Shown here: positions 38,968 to 48,026 of the stretch, piece by piece
How the letters are laid out: each line of letters begins with the position of its first letter
How positions within the stretch are numbered: the stretch's first letter is position 1
Assembly: GCA_018401705.1 (NCBI GenBank)
Contig: JAGYKL010000003.1
Span: 163,300-227,299 of the forward strand
DNA from: Bacteroidia bacterium
GTDB lineage: Bacteria; Bacteroidota; Bacteroidia; M30B66
Direction: 5' to 3'
DNA: 64,000 bases
Translations under genes and position numbers: made by a program
The notes under the pieces: generated by a model
Seen by the model: the letters and a program-made list of their open reading frames with translations, nothing else
Told to the model about the DNA's origin: nothing
The model's database searches: none

Positions 38968-39801
38968 ATGAGAGCCATTGTTTTCACCTCATTTCTTTTG
39001 CTTTGTTTCAACTTCTTGATGCAAGCTCAGGTGAATCCAGTGTATAGTGACCCGTTTAATCTCATTAGCACAAACGATGAAGGTGTTAGCGATGCCATGA
39101 CATTGATTAAGTATGGCGACTTTGACGGTGCTATTCAGCTGCTTAAAAAACTCAGACGCACAGATTCAAGGTCGTATGAAGTTTATTATCTGTTGGGTTT
39201 AGCAAATAAAATGAAGGGAGAGATCTCTGAAGCAATCGATAACTTTACAAGTGCCACACACGAAGATGCTTTTTACATACCAGCTTTCTTCGAAAGAGCG
39301 AATTGTCATTTAATAAAAGAGAATTATAAGCAGGCTGTTTTCGATTACGATAGAGTTTTATTGATTGATTCAACGATTGTTCCTGCATATAATAATAGGG
39401 CTTATGCAAGAATCAGGAATTATGGAGAGCAGAATAATCCGGTTTACCAATTGCGTTTTGCAAAACAGGACTTGTTGAAAGCTATGCAGATTTCATCCGC
39501 CAGAGGCGAGGATAAAAGATTTGAAACATATTTTAATATAGGTTTGATTGAACTATATCAATCTGAATATGCTTTAGCTGCAGCTTCCTTTGATACTGCA
39601 ATTACAGTTAAGAATGACATTGCAAAAGCTTATTATTTCAGAGGTGCAGCTTTGTTTCTTAATCATGATTATGAGGTTTCTGCTCGGGATTTTGAGCAAG
39701 CAGAAGCTTTAGGATTTGAACATCCTAATACTCCAGAATTTCTTAGAATTATTGACCTTGTTGAGAAGCACAAGGCTAATTTGAAACTCCAGCATGAATA
39801 G
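38968..39801 (+). CDS. Secreted TPR protein between bioB and bioF
   Basis: Signal peptide from ATG 38968 (MRAIVFTSFLLLCFNFLMQAQ, 20-odd residues), then TPR-type helix pairs across about residues 45-265: YEVYYLLGLANKMKGEISEA, FFERANCHLIKENYKQAV and FDYDRVLLIDST. It is expected in the periplasm or outer membrane. No enzymatic motif is seen. It lies 21 bp after bioB and its end overlaps bioF by 8 bp, so it is co-transcribed with biotin genes without an obvious link. A TTG at 38953 is in frame but an unlikely start. Confidence 0.8.
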   Translation: MRAIVFTSFLLLCFNFLMQAQVNPVYSDPFNLISTNDEGVSDAMTLIKYGDFDGAIQLLKKLRRTDSRSYEVYYLLGLANKMKGEISEAIDNFTSATHEDAFYIPAFFERANCHLIKENYKQAVFDYDRVLLIDSTIVPAYNNRAYARIRNYGEQNNPVYQLRFAKQDLLKAMQISSARGEDKRFETYFNIGLIELYQSEYALAAASFDTAITVKNDIAKAYYFRGAALFLNHDYEVSARDFEQAEALGFEHPNTPEFLRIIDLVEKHKANLKLQHE

Positions 39802-40897
39802 AAATCGGTTTCCAGAGAAGCTTAATCTAGAGTTGAGTCGCCTTAAGGAGCAACATTTGTTTCGAGAGCTTAGCCTTGAATCATCGGGTATTGATTTTTA
39901 TTCAAATGATTATTTGGGATTAGGGAAGATTGCCCGCCCAGCAGCTGAAGCACTTCCTGGGGCTGGAGGTTCGAGATTAATCTCAGGTAATTACAAATCT
40001 CTTGAGACTCTTGAATCAATGGTTGCGAAGTTTCATGGGGCGGAGGACGCACTTGTGTTTCCTTCTGGTTTTCAGGCAAATATTGGGCTTTACAAAGCTA
40101 TCGCTAGAAAAGAAGATACCTTTTTTTTTGATGAACATGTGCATGCGTCTATACGCGATGGAATGCAATTGTCTTTCGCTCAAAAGAATATGTTCAAGCA
40201 CAATGACTTGGCTGATCTTGAAAAAAAGTTAGAATCCGCCGCAGGCGAAAAGTATATCGTTGTAGAGAGCCTTTATTCTATGGATGGCGACTTAGCTCCT
40301 TTGGAGGATTTGGCTAACTTATGTAACAAATACTCAGCTTATTTAATTGTTGATGAAGCTCATTCAAATGGGATTTTCGGCGAAAATGGAGAGGGTTTGG
40401 TTACTTCCGGTAAAGTGTTGCAAGTTTGTATCGCAAGGATATATGGTTATGGTAAAGCATTTGCGTGTCAAGGTGCTTCAATAGTCGGAAGTTCTGAACT
40501 CAAAAGTTTGTTAGTTAACAAACACAGGGCATTTATCTTTTCTACCGGAGTTTCACCTATTCTAACAGAAGCAATTTCTGATGCCTATCAGAAAATAAGT
40601 CAAGCTCAAGCCTTGCGAGAGAAGTTACTCTCAAATATTAAGTGCTTTAATAGTCTTTTTTCTGCTTTAGAGCAAAATGATGTTACTAGTCCAATAAAGT
40701 CAATTCAATTTTCAGGAAATGAAAATGTGATGAAACTAGCTTTGGATTTAAGAAACCAAGGTTTTCTAGCCAAAGGGATTCGTTCTCCAACTGTACCTGT
40801 TGGAACAGAAAGAATTCGGGTAATATTGCATGCATTTAATACTTTTGAGGAAATTGAAGCGCTATTCGAAGCAATTAATTTTGCGATAAAAAATTAA
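39794..40897 (+). CDS. bioF: 8-amino-7-oxononanoate synthase-like PLP enzyme
   Basis: Alpha-oxoamine synthase fold, condensing pimeloyl-thioester with alanine in biotin synthesis. FYSNDYLGLG, GAGGSRLISGNYKSLETLE, VFPSGFQANIGLY and IVDEAHSNGIFGENGEGL match BioF. The PLP lysine is in YGYGKAFACQGASIVG near residue 221. 367 residues, near the short end of the family. The family also includes glycine C-acetyltransferase, but the bioB operon context favours BioF. Confidence 0.88.
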   Translation: MNRNRFPEKLNLELSRLKEQHLFRELSLESSGIDFYSNDYLGLGKIARPAAEALPGAGGSRLISGNYKSLETLESMVAKFHGAEDALVFPSGFQANIGLYKAIARKEDTFFFDEHVHASIRDGMQLSFAQKNMFKHNDLADLEKKLESAAGEKYIVVESLYSMDGDLAPLEDLANLCNKYSAYLIVDEAHSNGIFGENGEGLVTSGKVLQVCIARIYGYGKAFACQGASIVGSSELKSLLVNKHRAFIFSTGVSPILTEAISDAYQKISQAQALREKLLSNIKCFNSLFSALEQNDVTSPIKSIQFSGNENVMKLALDLRNQGFLAKGIRSPTVPVGTERIRVILHAFNTFEEIEALFEAINFAIKN

Positions 40898-40913
40898 TTT
40901 TTTTCATGTAGAC

Positions 40914-40944
40914 TTTGTAGAATTAAAAAATCGGTCTACTTTTG
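40914..40944 (+). promoter_or_regulatory. Canonical Bacteroidetes promoter of rpmH
   Basis: TTTG (40914-40917), a 19-bp spacer, then TACTTTTG (40937-40944) followed by C. Both boxes and the spacing match the Bacteroidetes primary-sigma consensus exactly. It predicts a leader of about 14 nt before the rpmH ATG at 40963. Confidence 0.85.
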
Positions 40945-40962
40945 CAATCCAATTTTTGAGTC

Positions 40963-41121
40963 ATGTTAAGAACGTATCAGCCTTCGGTAAGAAAAAGAAG
41001 AAACAAACATGGTTTCCGTGAGCGTATGTCATCAGCTAACGGTCGCCGAGTGCTTGCAGCCCGTCGTGCTCGTGGAAGAAAGCGTCTTACGGTTTCTTCA
41101 ATGAAACTTCATAAGCGTTAA
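40963..41121 (+). CDS. rpmH: 50S ribosomal protein L34
   Basis: A 52-codon gene. The encoded protein starts [20 protein letters not shown] and continues [20 protein letters not shown] before [12 protein letters not shown], matching L34 throughout ([29 protein letters not shown]). It has its own textbook promoter and a strong terminator, so it is monocistronic. The usual neighbour rnpA does not follow; the next gene is a convergent hydrolase. Confidence 0.97.
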   Translation: MLRTYQPSVRKRRNKHGFRERMSSANGRRVLAARRARGRKRLTVSSMKLHKR

Positions 41122-41144
41122 TTTTTCACTTCGATAAGAAATTT

Positions 41145-41170
41145 AACCTCGACAAAATCGAGGTTTTTTT
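41145..41170. terminator. Terminator after rpmH, overlapping the end of the convergent hydrolase
   Basis: Stem AACCTCGA / TCGAGGTT (41145-41152 with 41158-41165), 5-nt loop, then seven T residues in total. The T tract runs into the stop codon of the leftward hydrolase gene (41169-41171), so the two transcription units share the element. Confidence 0.85.
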
Positions 41171-41969
41171 ATTTCCAGAATTCGTGAAGCAATCTAGCTC
41201 CCTTGTCACTAAGTAGATTGTGCCCTAATTCTAACTCTATTATTTCAAGACCCGCAAGTTTTTTTGAGGCAAATTCTTTTGTGCGTTTCAAAGGAATGAC
41301 CCTATCATCTTTTCCAAGAATGCAAGTTACAGGAAGCTGATTTTTTTTAATCAATTTTTGAAGCCTACTGTAATTGGGGATTGCTTTCCTGTAAAACATC
41401 CATGTGTCATAGAGTTTTTGCCTTTTTGAAATGCTTGCAATTTCATTTTTATAAAAATCAGCCACTTTTTTGCTAAGAAGGCCTGTCTTGATTCCAATAT
41501 TAATGAGGAGAAAAGCGAATCCGGGGGAAGAGATAAAAGCTTTAAAAATTATAGGACCTAGATAGGATGAAGTAAGCCATTTGTAAGTTCTAGTCACCGG
41601 CATACCATCTGGAGCCAAGAGAAGGAGTTCTGAAATTGTATCAGGAAACTGCGATGCTAGTGATAAAGCAATACGTGCTCCAATTGAGTAGCCTATGATC
41701 CCTATTTTTGATTGCCCTGTTTTTTCAAGAATTGCTTCCATCCATTTTCTGGCATATAGCTCATCAAACACTAATCCTTTTGGCAAAGAAGATTGAGAAC
41801 CATGATAGGCAAGATCTATGGAATATACAGTGTAGCTATTGCCGAAGATTTCCTGATGATGACGAAACCAGGATGAATCCTGTCCATAGCCATGCAAGGC
41901 AATGAGAGGTTTTTCGCCTTGTCCAAAGCTTGATACTTGCCATAGATGGCTTCCAACCAATATCTCCAT
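41169..41969 (-). CDS. Alpha/beta-fold hydrolase
   Basis: 266 residues with an alpha/beta hydrolase core: LIALHGYGQDSSWF oxyanion segment, nucleophile Ser in GIIGYSIGARIALSLA near residue 94, acid in CILGKDDRVIPLKR, and the His in LELGHNLLSDKG. A cap region of about 80 residues separates the nucleophile from the acid. No signal peptide. The substrate is unknown; esterase or C-C hydrolase activities are both possible. It is convergent with rpmH and divergent from the membrane protein at 42060. Confidence 0.85.
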   Translation of the reverse strand: MEILVGSHLWQVSSFGQGEKPLIALHGYGQDSSWFRHHQEIFGNSYTVYSIDLAYHGSQSSLPKGLVFDELYARKWMEAILEKTGQSKIGIIGYSIGARIALSLASQFPDTISELLLLAPDGMPVTRTYKWLTSSYLGPIIFKAFISSPGFAFLLINIGIKTGLLSKKVADFYKNEIASISKRQKLYDTWMFYRKAIPNYSRLQKLIKKNQLPVTCILGKDDRVIPLKRTKEFASKKLAGLEIIELELGHNLLSDKGARLLHEFWK

Positions 41970-42046
41970 CTTCCTATATGAACTTGAAAGGTATATTTTT
42001 CTCCATCCTTTTCAAAGTTCATAAATACTTTATTCTTATCAAATGA

Positions 42047-42054
42047 TACCTTTG
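42047..42054 (+). promoter_or_regulatory. Possible -7 element before the polytopic membrane protein gene
   Basis: TACCTTTG matches TAnnTTTG but lies only 5 bp before the GTG start at 42060. If used, transcription would begin at or beside the start codon. No -33 box is evident, so this is tentative. Confidence 0.35.
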
Positions 42055-42059
42055 GACGC

Positions 42060-43406
42060 GTGGAAAATACGCTTCTGTCATTATTCTGTTTTTTGCTTCT
42101 AACCACATACTTGATATTTTCCAGTAAATGGCGTATTCCTGGCTATAATCCTTTTACTCCAGCAATTATCTTTCTAATTAAATGTTTGTCGGGCTTTGCT
42201 CTTGCTTATATCTATTCTGAGTTTTATAGAGAAAGAGCTAGTGCTGACGTTTATAAGCTTTTTGATGATGCCAAGATATTGTATGAGATCTATAAAAAGA
42301 ATCCTGGAGATTTTCTGCAACTCTTGTTAGGGCTTGATTTCTCTTCTCCATATTATGATGTTTATACTCAGAAAATGGTTAACTGGAATAAAGGATCAAG
42401 TTCGGGTTTGGGTATTTTGAATGACAATAGAACCATTATCAGATTCAATGCACTCATCATGTTTTTTAGTTATGGAGCTTACGCAGTACATGTAATAGTG
42501 TTCAGCTTCATTTCAACATTAGGATTCATTAAAATTTATCGATCCTTTTATCCTCTTTTCAAAGAAAGAGAAAATTGGCTTTTTGCATCCGTCTTTCTAA
42601 TTCCATCGGTGCTTTGCTGGTCGTCAGGTGTGCTTAAAGAGGCATTATTATTTTACCTTATTGGTACGTTAGTTTCATTATTTATTCGGCCTAAGCCACT
42701 CAAAAACAAGAGTCAATATTTGATAGTGATAGCATTAATACTTGGCTTTTTGGCTTTGAAAATTTATATCCTTTTGGCTTTTATCCCTGGCATTTTTGCA
42801 TGGCTTATCATTAGGAAGTCAGACAGAATTCCTATACCGCTTACATATATTATGGTCTTAGGTTTTATGGCTATATCAACCTGGCTTGTATCTGCAATAG
42901 TTCCTGCTTTAGATGTTATAGGCCATTTGTCCTTTATTCAGAAAAATATGTTAAGACTTGCATTTTACAATGACTCAGGAAGTATTGTTGACATGCAACC
43001 TTTAGAACCAGAATTATGGAGCTATCTGCGAAACCTGCCTGAAGGGCTTATTAATGCAGCTTTTAGACCTGGTATATTGGATGCTCAGAATGCATTACAA
43101 TGGTTCTCTGCGTTCGAAAACGCATTTATTATTATCTGCATTATCCTAAGCATTGGCTTAACCAAACGCCCCGAAAACAGGTTTAATGAAAATGCCGCCT
43201 GGTTTTGCTTTAGTTTTGTGCTTGTGCTTTATAGCATTATGGGATTAAGCACCCCAATTCTAGGAGCTTTAGTTAGGTATAGAATGCCAGCATTGCCATT
43301 TTTATTCATAGGCATGTTGTTTATAACTGATACCAACAGACTTAAAAAAATCATTTTCGAATTAATTAATTATGAACCCACAAACTTTCTTAATAACAGG
43401 AGCTAG
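42060..43406 (+). CDS. Polytopic inner-membrane protein, possibly Wzy/EpsG-like
   Basis: GTG start; 448 residues with about ten hydrophobic helices (LLSLFCFLLLTTYLIF, ALIMFFSYGAYAVHVIVFSF, YLIVIALILGFLALKIYIL and others). I do not recognise a firm family. The loop motif IPSVLCWSSGVLKEALLFYL resembles the EpsG/Wzy class of polysaccharide polymerases and some membrane glycosyltransferase-like proteins. The end overlaps the SDR gene by 35 bp. Function is unassigned; a role in surface polysaccharide assembly is inference. Confidence 0.7.
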   Translation: MENTLLSLFCFLLLTTYLIFSSKWRIPGYNPFTPAIIFLIKCLSGFALAYIYSEFYRERASADVYKLFDDAKILYEIYKKNPGDFLQLLLGLDFSSPYYDVYTQKMVNWNKGSSSGLGILNDNRTIIRFNALIMFFSYGAYAVHVIVFSFISTLGFIKIYRSFYPLFKERENWLFASVFLIPSVLCWSSGVLKEALLFYLIGTLVSLFIRPKPLKNKSQYLIVIALILGFLALKIYILLAFIPGIFAWLIIRKSDRIPIPLTYIMVLGFMAISTWLVSAIVPALDVIGHLSFIQKNMLRLAFYNDSGSIVDMQPLEPELWSYLRNLPEGLINAAFRPGILDAQNALQWFSAFENAFIIICIILSIGLTKRPENRFNENAAWFCFSFVLVLYSIMGLSTPILGALVRYRMPALPFLFIGMLFITDTNRLKKIIFELINYEPTNFLNNRS

Positions 43407-44133
43407 CTCAGGCATAGGAGGAGCATGTGCTGAGCGCCTTGCTAAGGCTGGAGCAAAGCTAATTTTAACAGGTAGAAGAAAGGAACGTCTTCACGACTTG
43501 GCCAAGAAGCTTCAAAGTGAAGGTGCTCAGGTTTATGTAGCATCTTTTGATGTGCGAAATAATGATGAAGTTGTGGATTTTGTCAAGACTATTCCGACAG
43601 AATTTAGGAATATCAGAGTTCTAATAAATAATGCTGGCCTTGCAGCTGGCCTTGATCCTATTCAATCTGGAGATGTTGACCAATGGGATAGAATGATAGA
43701 TACAAATTTGAAAGGACTATTGTATATGAGCAGGGCTGTTTTACCTCTTATGATGGAAGTTAAAGATGCTCACGTAATCAACATTGGATCTATTGCAGGT
43801 AAGGAAGTGTATGGCTCTGGAAATGTATACTGTGGTACCAAGCACGCTGTTGATGCACTAACAAGAGCTATGCGGATAGATTTATTGCCATTAAATATTA
43901 GAGTGAGTTCTGTTAGCCCGGGTTTAGTTGAGACAGAATTTTCATTAGTTAGATTTGAAGGAGATCAAGATAGAGCCAGTAGTGTTTACAAGGGTTACCA
44001 GCCCTTACTTGCTGAAGATATTGCTGATGCTGTAGCCTATATTCTGCAGGCACCTTCACATGTGAATATTGCAGATATTCTTATTCTGCCTACAGCACAG
44101 GCCTCATCTAGAGACGTTAGCAGGAGTAATTAG
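43372..44133 (+). CDS. SDR-family NADP-dependent oxidoreductase (YdfG-like)
   Basis: Classical short-chain dehydrogenase: cofactor loop TGASSGIGGACAERL, TGRRKERLHDLA (Arg suits NADP), VLINNAGLAAGLDP, catalytic Ser in INIGSIAGKE, and Tyr-Lys in VYCGTKHAVDAL near residue 152. The pattern and 253-residue length fit the YdfG group acting on 3-hydroxy acids and serine. It overlaps the membrane protein gene by 35 bp upstream and the convergent AlkB-like gene by 30 bp downstream. Confidence 0.92.
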   Translation: MNPQTFLITGASSGIGGACAERLAKAGAKLILTGRRKERLHDLAKKLQSEGAQVYVASFDVRNNDEVVDFVKTIPTEFRNIRVLINNAGLAAGLDPIQSGDVDQWDRMIDTNLKGLLYMSRAVLPLMMEVKDAHVINIGSIAGKEVYGSGNVYCGTKHAVDALTRAMRIDLLPLNIRVSSVSPGLVETEFSLVRFEGDQDRASSVYKGYQPLLAEDIADAVAYILQAPSHVNIADILILPTAQASSRDVSRSN

Positions 44134-45174
44134 AGAATTCTGTAAATTCTTTACTCTAGGATTCATTACCTTAAACCATAATGGAGGAACTGCCGATAAC
44201 AGCATCATTGCCGGATATCCAGCGGGTAACTCAGGACTTTGTTCCCAATGGCGCAATACCTGATATTTTCGGCTTGCTTTGTAATGATGATCAGCATGTC
44301 TGGTAAGTTCAAAAAGCATAATCCTGCCAATTGGGTAATTTGCATTCCATGAATGGTGTGGCATTACTTTTTCATATTTGCCGGGGCTAATCTCCTTTCT
44401 GAGCATTCCATAATGCTCAACATAATTGATAACTTCTAAAAGAAGTATTCCAACTGCGGCAGTTGAAATAAAAAGCATAAAAGCTAAGATGCCTCCATAA
44501 AAGTAAATCGCAAGGCAAAGTCCAAACTGAAAAATCAGATAAATAAACATATTATTCTTGAAGCTCAAGAATGATAAATTTTGTTTTTTCAGTTGACTGA
44601 GCTGGATTTTCCAGGCAGAAATGTAAGAGCCAACAACTGACCGAACAACAAAAACGTACATAGACTCATTAAGTCGCGCACTAGCAGGGTCTTTTGGTGT
44701 TGCAACATATCTATGATGGCCATGATTGTGCTCAACAAAAAAATGGGTATAGAGCGTGCTCAAAAGAAGTCCTTGCGCTAAGAATTGTTCGAATTTGCTC
44801 TTTCTGTGACCTAGTTCGTGAGCTGCGTTAATGCCTAAAACACCCGAGCAAATGCCAACGCCAATCGTCATTCCTGTTAATTGTAATGGAGTGTAAGTGA
44901 AATTGCTAACGCAATAGATAAAAAACAGAAGAGTTCCCCAATGAATAGGAAAACTAAGCCAAAGCATATAATCAAAACGCGATTCACTCAGGAAAACTTC
45001 TTCTTGCTCATCATTTAAATTTTTCTCGTTTCGAGGCAGCAAAAGCTCTAATAGAGGTAAAAATCCGAATGCAAAAGCAAGAGGCAAAAAGGCAAATCTC
45101 GCCGGAAATATAATAGCTATAATAGCTGTTAAGGGAATTAAGTAACCACTTAAGTATTTGAAATCTTTCATCAA
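44104..45174 (-). CDS. AlkB-type alkane 1-monooxygenase / membrane fatty-acid hydroxylase
   Basis: An integral-membrane di-iron enzyme. All histidine boxes of the AlkB family are present: HELGHRKS near residue 117, EHNHGHHRYVATPKDPASAR near 148, the internal NYVEHYG near 249 and RHADHHYKASRKYQVLRH near 290. LPAGYPAMM follows. About six hydrophobic helices surround them. The NYVEHYG box and the PKDPASAR run separate AlkB from plain desaturases. It would omega-hydroxylate alkanes or alkyl chains with O2 and rubredoxin; no rubredoxin is adjacent. Expressed leftward, convergent with the SDR gene. Confidence 0.88.
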   Translation of the reverse strand: MMKDFKYLSGYLIPLTAIIAIIFPARFAFLPLAFAFGFLPLLELLLPRNEKNLNDEQEEVFLSESRFDYMLWLSFPIHWGTLLFFIYCVSNFTYTPLQLTGMTIGVGICSGVLGINAAHELGHRKSKFEQFLAQGLLLSTLYTHFFVEHNHGHHRYVATPKDPASARLNESMYVFVVRSVVGSYISAWKIQLSQLKKQNLSFLSFKNNMFIYLIFQFGLCLAIYFYGGILAFMLFISTAAVGILLLEVINYVEHYGMLRKEISPGKYEKVMPHHSWNANYPIGRIMLFELTRHADHHYKASRKYQVLRHWEQSPELPAGYPAMMLLSAVPPLWFKVMNPRVKNLQNSLITPANVSR

Positions 45175-45282
45175 TTCAATCCTCTATAAAAATACATATT
45201 ATTGAATTAATCCCATCATATTTTACAGTTTCATGATATTTATTAATTATGAGAAAGTACTTTAGCAAATATTTAGATTCTT

Positions 45283-47808
45283 ATGCTTGGTTTACGTTTT
45301 GTGCAGTCAGTTTTAATAACAGGAGCAATTATTTCTGCACTTTTTTCTTTGGTGATTATTGAGAATGAAAACCACCAATTTTTTCCTGTGCCTGGCGATA
45401 CTCGCGTTTTACAAAAGGAAGCTGATGAAAGCGAAGAGTTAGCCAAACGTGAAGAATGGATTGAAAGAATTCATAAAGCTGCTCCGGGAGTTGATTGGAG
45501 AGCAATTGAAGCTCAGAATCGTCAGAATAGATATAATACTTTCTTAAATAGGAGTCGCCAAAAAGACGGCTCAACACTTATTTCTGTTGGAAATGATTTA
45601 TTGCAAGGAGTATGGAAAGAAAAAGGAAGTGCTAACCTCGCTGGTAGAACTCATACTGCCGATTATGACACTTTAAGCAGAAAAATTTATCTGGGATCTT
45701 CTGGAGGCAATATCTGGAAAGGAAATCTAAACGGCACAGAATGGGAAGTGCTTAATGATCAATTACAATTTCCTTCAATACAACTGGTAAGGGTTCTCAA
45801 TCGCAATAAGGCAAGAAGGATTATTGCCGCAACTCAACAAAAAGTAATCTATTATTCTGACAATGATGGTGAAACGTGGGAAATGTCACAAGGATTTGGA
45901 AACTTCAGCGGCAGTGGAGAGGGAATAATCCGAACGCAAGTTCGGGATGATTCTTTAGCAACAATCTATACTTTGGTTTCTGAAAGAATACCTCCTTCCA
46001 CCCAAAGGGTGCATTCAATATTTAAATCTGAAGATCTAGGCAACACTTTTGAAAGGCTTTTGAGCATTCCTGCCACAGGCGGTTTACAGAACACTTATAC
46101 GGATATGTGGATTTCGCAGTACGGTGAATCTGACGTTTACCTTGTTTCGAACAATTCAACCTATTATTATTCAGTTGAATTAGATTCTCTTATTCAGACG
46201 GGTAATTTACCTGATAATGCAGCTGGATATTCTATGCTTACAGGGCATTTAAGCTCTTCAGGAGATACTTATTTATACGCATATGTTGCTGCAGAAATTT
46301 TCCGCTCAACCGATGGTGGTCTAAACTGGGAATTCAGGACCAATCTTGACCAATCGCCATTTTTTAAAACTAGTTTTAGCGCTTCGGTGCAAACACCTGA
46401 TAAATTGTTCTTTGGCGATATTGAATGCCATCGCAGTGTAAACGGTGGTTTAGGTTGGACAAAAATTAATGATTGGTACGATTACTATGATAATATTGTA
46501 TCGAAACTGCATGCAGACATTCCTTCCATTAATTGTCTTTTAGATGAGAATGGGGAAGAGTTCTTTCTCATTAACACCGATGGTGGGATTTATAGGTCTC
46601 CAGATGGTTTTCAAGTAGTAAATATTTCATTGGAAGGCTTGAATGTAAGTCAATATTATTCCAGTTTAACTTCATCTTTCGACACTAATTTTGTCTTTCT
46701 AGGAGCTCAGGATCAGGGTTTTCAAAGAGCTTATCCTGATAATGGAGGCTTGCTTTATCCGGAGCAAGTAGTTAGTGGAGATTATGGTCACATTGTTAGC
46801 AGTAGTCAAGGTTCGAGCATTTGGATGGTTTATCCAGGATTTGCAATTTTTTATCCTGATGCTGCAGGCTTCAGTGACCTAACTTGGGATTTTGATGGAA
46901 ATAATTCTTTTTGGATTCCACCATTGATGGCAGACCCTTACCTGGAACAAGTTGTTTACATGGGTAATGGAAATCGGGTTACTAGGCTCAGTCAAACCGG
47001 TAGTTCAATATCTGCAGATAATTTGCCGATTATATTTCAGGGTGATGTTTCAGCAATTGCATGCTCTGAAATAGATCCAGACTATTGGTATGTATACACA
47101 GATAATGGTAGATTTTACAGTTCAATAGATGGAGGGAATAGCTGGACCAATGTAAATATCTCAAGTGCTCCTTCTGGTCATTACCTTTATGGAGCTTGCA
47201 TTTATCCATCAAGATATAATCTCGGAGAAGTTTGGATTTCAGGAAGTGGTTACTCTAACCCTCCTGTTTATTTTTCTGAAGATAATGGAGCAAGTTTCTC
47301 TGCTAAATCGCAAGGCTTACCATCAACATTAGCATTTAGGTTAGCTGGTACTCCAGGTGATGAGTTTATTTTTGCTGCTACTGAATCGGGGCCTTATGTT
47401 TTTGTTAAAGAAGCAAATGAATGGTTTCCTCTTTCAGAGGGAATTGCACCTGATCAAACATATTGGTCAGTAGAATACATTGATGAAATGAAAGTAGCTC
47501 GTTTTGTAACCTACGGAAGAGGAGCCTGGGACTTTAGAATTCAAAACGTATTGTCAATCAAAACTACTGAACCTAGTCTAATTTCAGTTTATCCCCAGCC
47601 TTCAGATGGATTGTTAAATATCTCAACTGATTTTGAACATGGCTTTGAGTATTCGGTATTCTCTTTAAATGGGCAACTAGTAGAGAATGGAAAAGCAAGT
47701 TCTGCTTCAACTCAAATTAATTTGAGTGTAAATAAAAACGGCGTTTATCTTTTAAGGCTTAAATCAGGTCAAACTGAAGTCCTGAGGAAAATAATTATTG
47801 CTCATTAA
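45283..47808 (+). CDS. Secreted Asp-box beta-propeller protein with T9SS type-A tail
   Basis: An N-terminal hydrophobic segment (about 5-27) is followed by a long sortilin/sialidase-like propeller with at least five Asp-box turns: SDNDGETW, STDGGLNW, SVNGGLGW, SIDGGNSW and SEDNGASF. The last 75 residues are a Por-type sorting domain (VYPQPSDGLLNIST, VFSLNGQLVENG, GVYLLRLKSG). It is expected to be exported through T9SS and cleaved or anchored. Catalytic sialidase residues are not evident, so a binding role or another glycosidase activity is equally possible. Its stop codon overlaps that of the convergent lipoprotein gene. Confidence 0.85.
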   Translation: MLGLRFVQSVLITGAIISALFSLVIIENENHQFFPVPGDTRVLQKEADESEELAKREEWIERIHKAAPGVDWRAIEAQNRQNRYNTFLNRSRQKDGSTLISVGNDLLQGVWKEKGSANLAGRTHTADYDTLSRKIYLGSSGGNIWKGNLNGTEWEVLNDQLQFPSIQLVRVLNRNKARRIIAATQQKVIYYSDNDGETWEMSQGFGNFSGSGEGIIRTQVRDDSLATIYTLVSERIPPSTQRVHSIFKSEDLGNTFERLLSIPATGGLQNTYTDMWISQYGESDVYLVSNNSTYYYSVELDSLIQTGNLPDNAAGYSMLTGHLSSSGDTYLYAYVAAEIFRSTDGGLNWEFRTNLDQSPFFKTSFSASVQTPDKLFFGDIECHRSVNGGLGWTKINDWYDYYDNIVSKLHADIPSINCLLDENGEEFFLINTDGGIYRSPDGFQVVNISLEGLNVSQYYSSLTSSFDTNFVFLGAQDQGFQRAYPDNGGLLYPEQVVSGDYGHIVSSSQGSSIWMVYPGFAIFYPDAAGFSDLTWDFDGNNSFWIPPLMADPYLEQVVYMGNGNRVTRLSQTGSSISADNLPIIFQGDVSAIACSEIDPDYWYVYTDNGRFYSSIDGGNSWTNVNISSAPSGHYLYGACIYPSRYNLGEVWISGSGYSNPPVYFSEDNGASFSAKSQGLPSTLAFRLAGTPGDEFIFAATESGPYVFVKEANEWFPLSEGIAPDQTYWSVEYIDEMKVARFVTYGRGAWDFRIQNVLSIKTTEPSLISVYPQPSDGLLNISTDFEHGFEYSVFSLNGQLVENGKASSASTQINLSVNKNGVYLLRLKSGQTEVLRKIIIAH

Positions 47809-48026
47809 TCTAAGTCCTCGCAAGTAAAGGTGCCTCCTAATAGGGCCGACTCGTCGCGTGCTTCCGCTTTAGCATCTTCGATGTCTGAGTTGTTTCCGCA
47901 ACTCTCCCGATCTTCGTATATGGTGTTTCCTGCCGAGTCGAAGACGCTGCATTTTGTGCATTTTTTACATGAGGAATTACTCATGATAAAAGCCGCTGCC
48001 AACAAGATGAAAATTGTCTTTTTCAT
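47805..48026 (-). CDS. Small cysteine-rich lipoprotein A
   Basis: 73 residues. The lipoprotein signal ends SNSSC near residue 20, directly followed by KKCTKCSVFDSAGN. A further Cys-Gly (SCGNNSDIEDAKAEA) and a C-terminal FTCEDLD complete four non-lipid cysteines in the pattern CxxC...C...C. The family is unknown to me, though such very short CxxC lipoproteins recur in Flavobacteriia. Its ATG overlaps the TAA of the upstream paralogue (TAATG), forming a two-gene operon. The 3' end shares TTAA with the convergent propeller gene. Confidence 0.75.
   Translation of the reverse strand: MKKTIFILLAAAFIMSNSSCKKCTKCSVFDSAGNTIYEDRESCGNNSDIEDAKAEARDESALLGGTFTCEDLD

Noticed and set aside
41816..42106. A 96-codon open frame upstream of and across the start of the alpha/beta hydrolase
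   Set aside because: It overlaps the hydrolase start and lacks a family signature. The hydrolase is complete from 41969, so no frameshift is needed.
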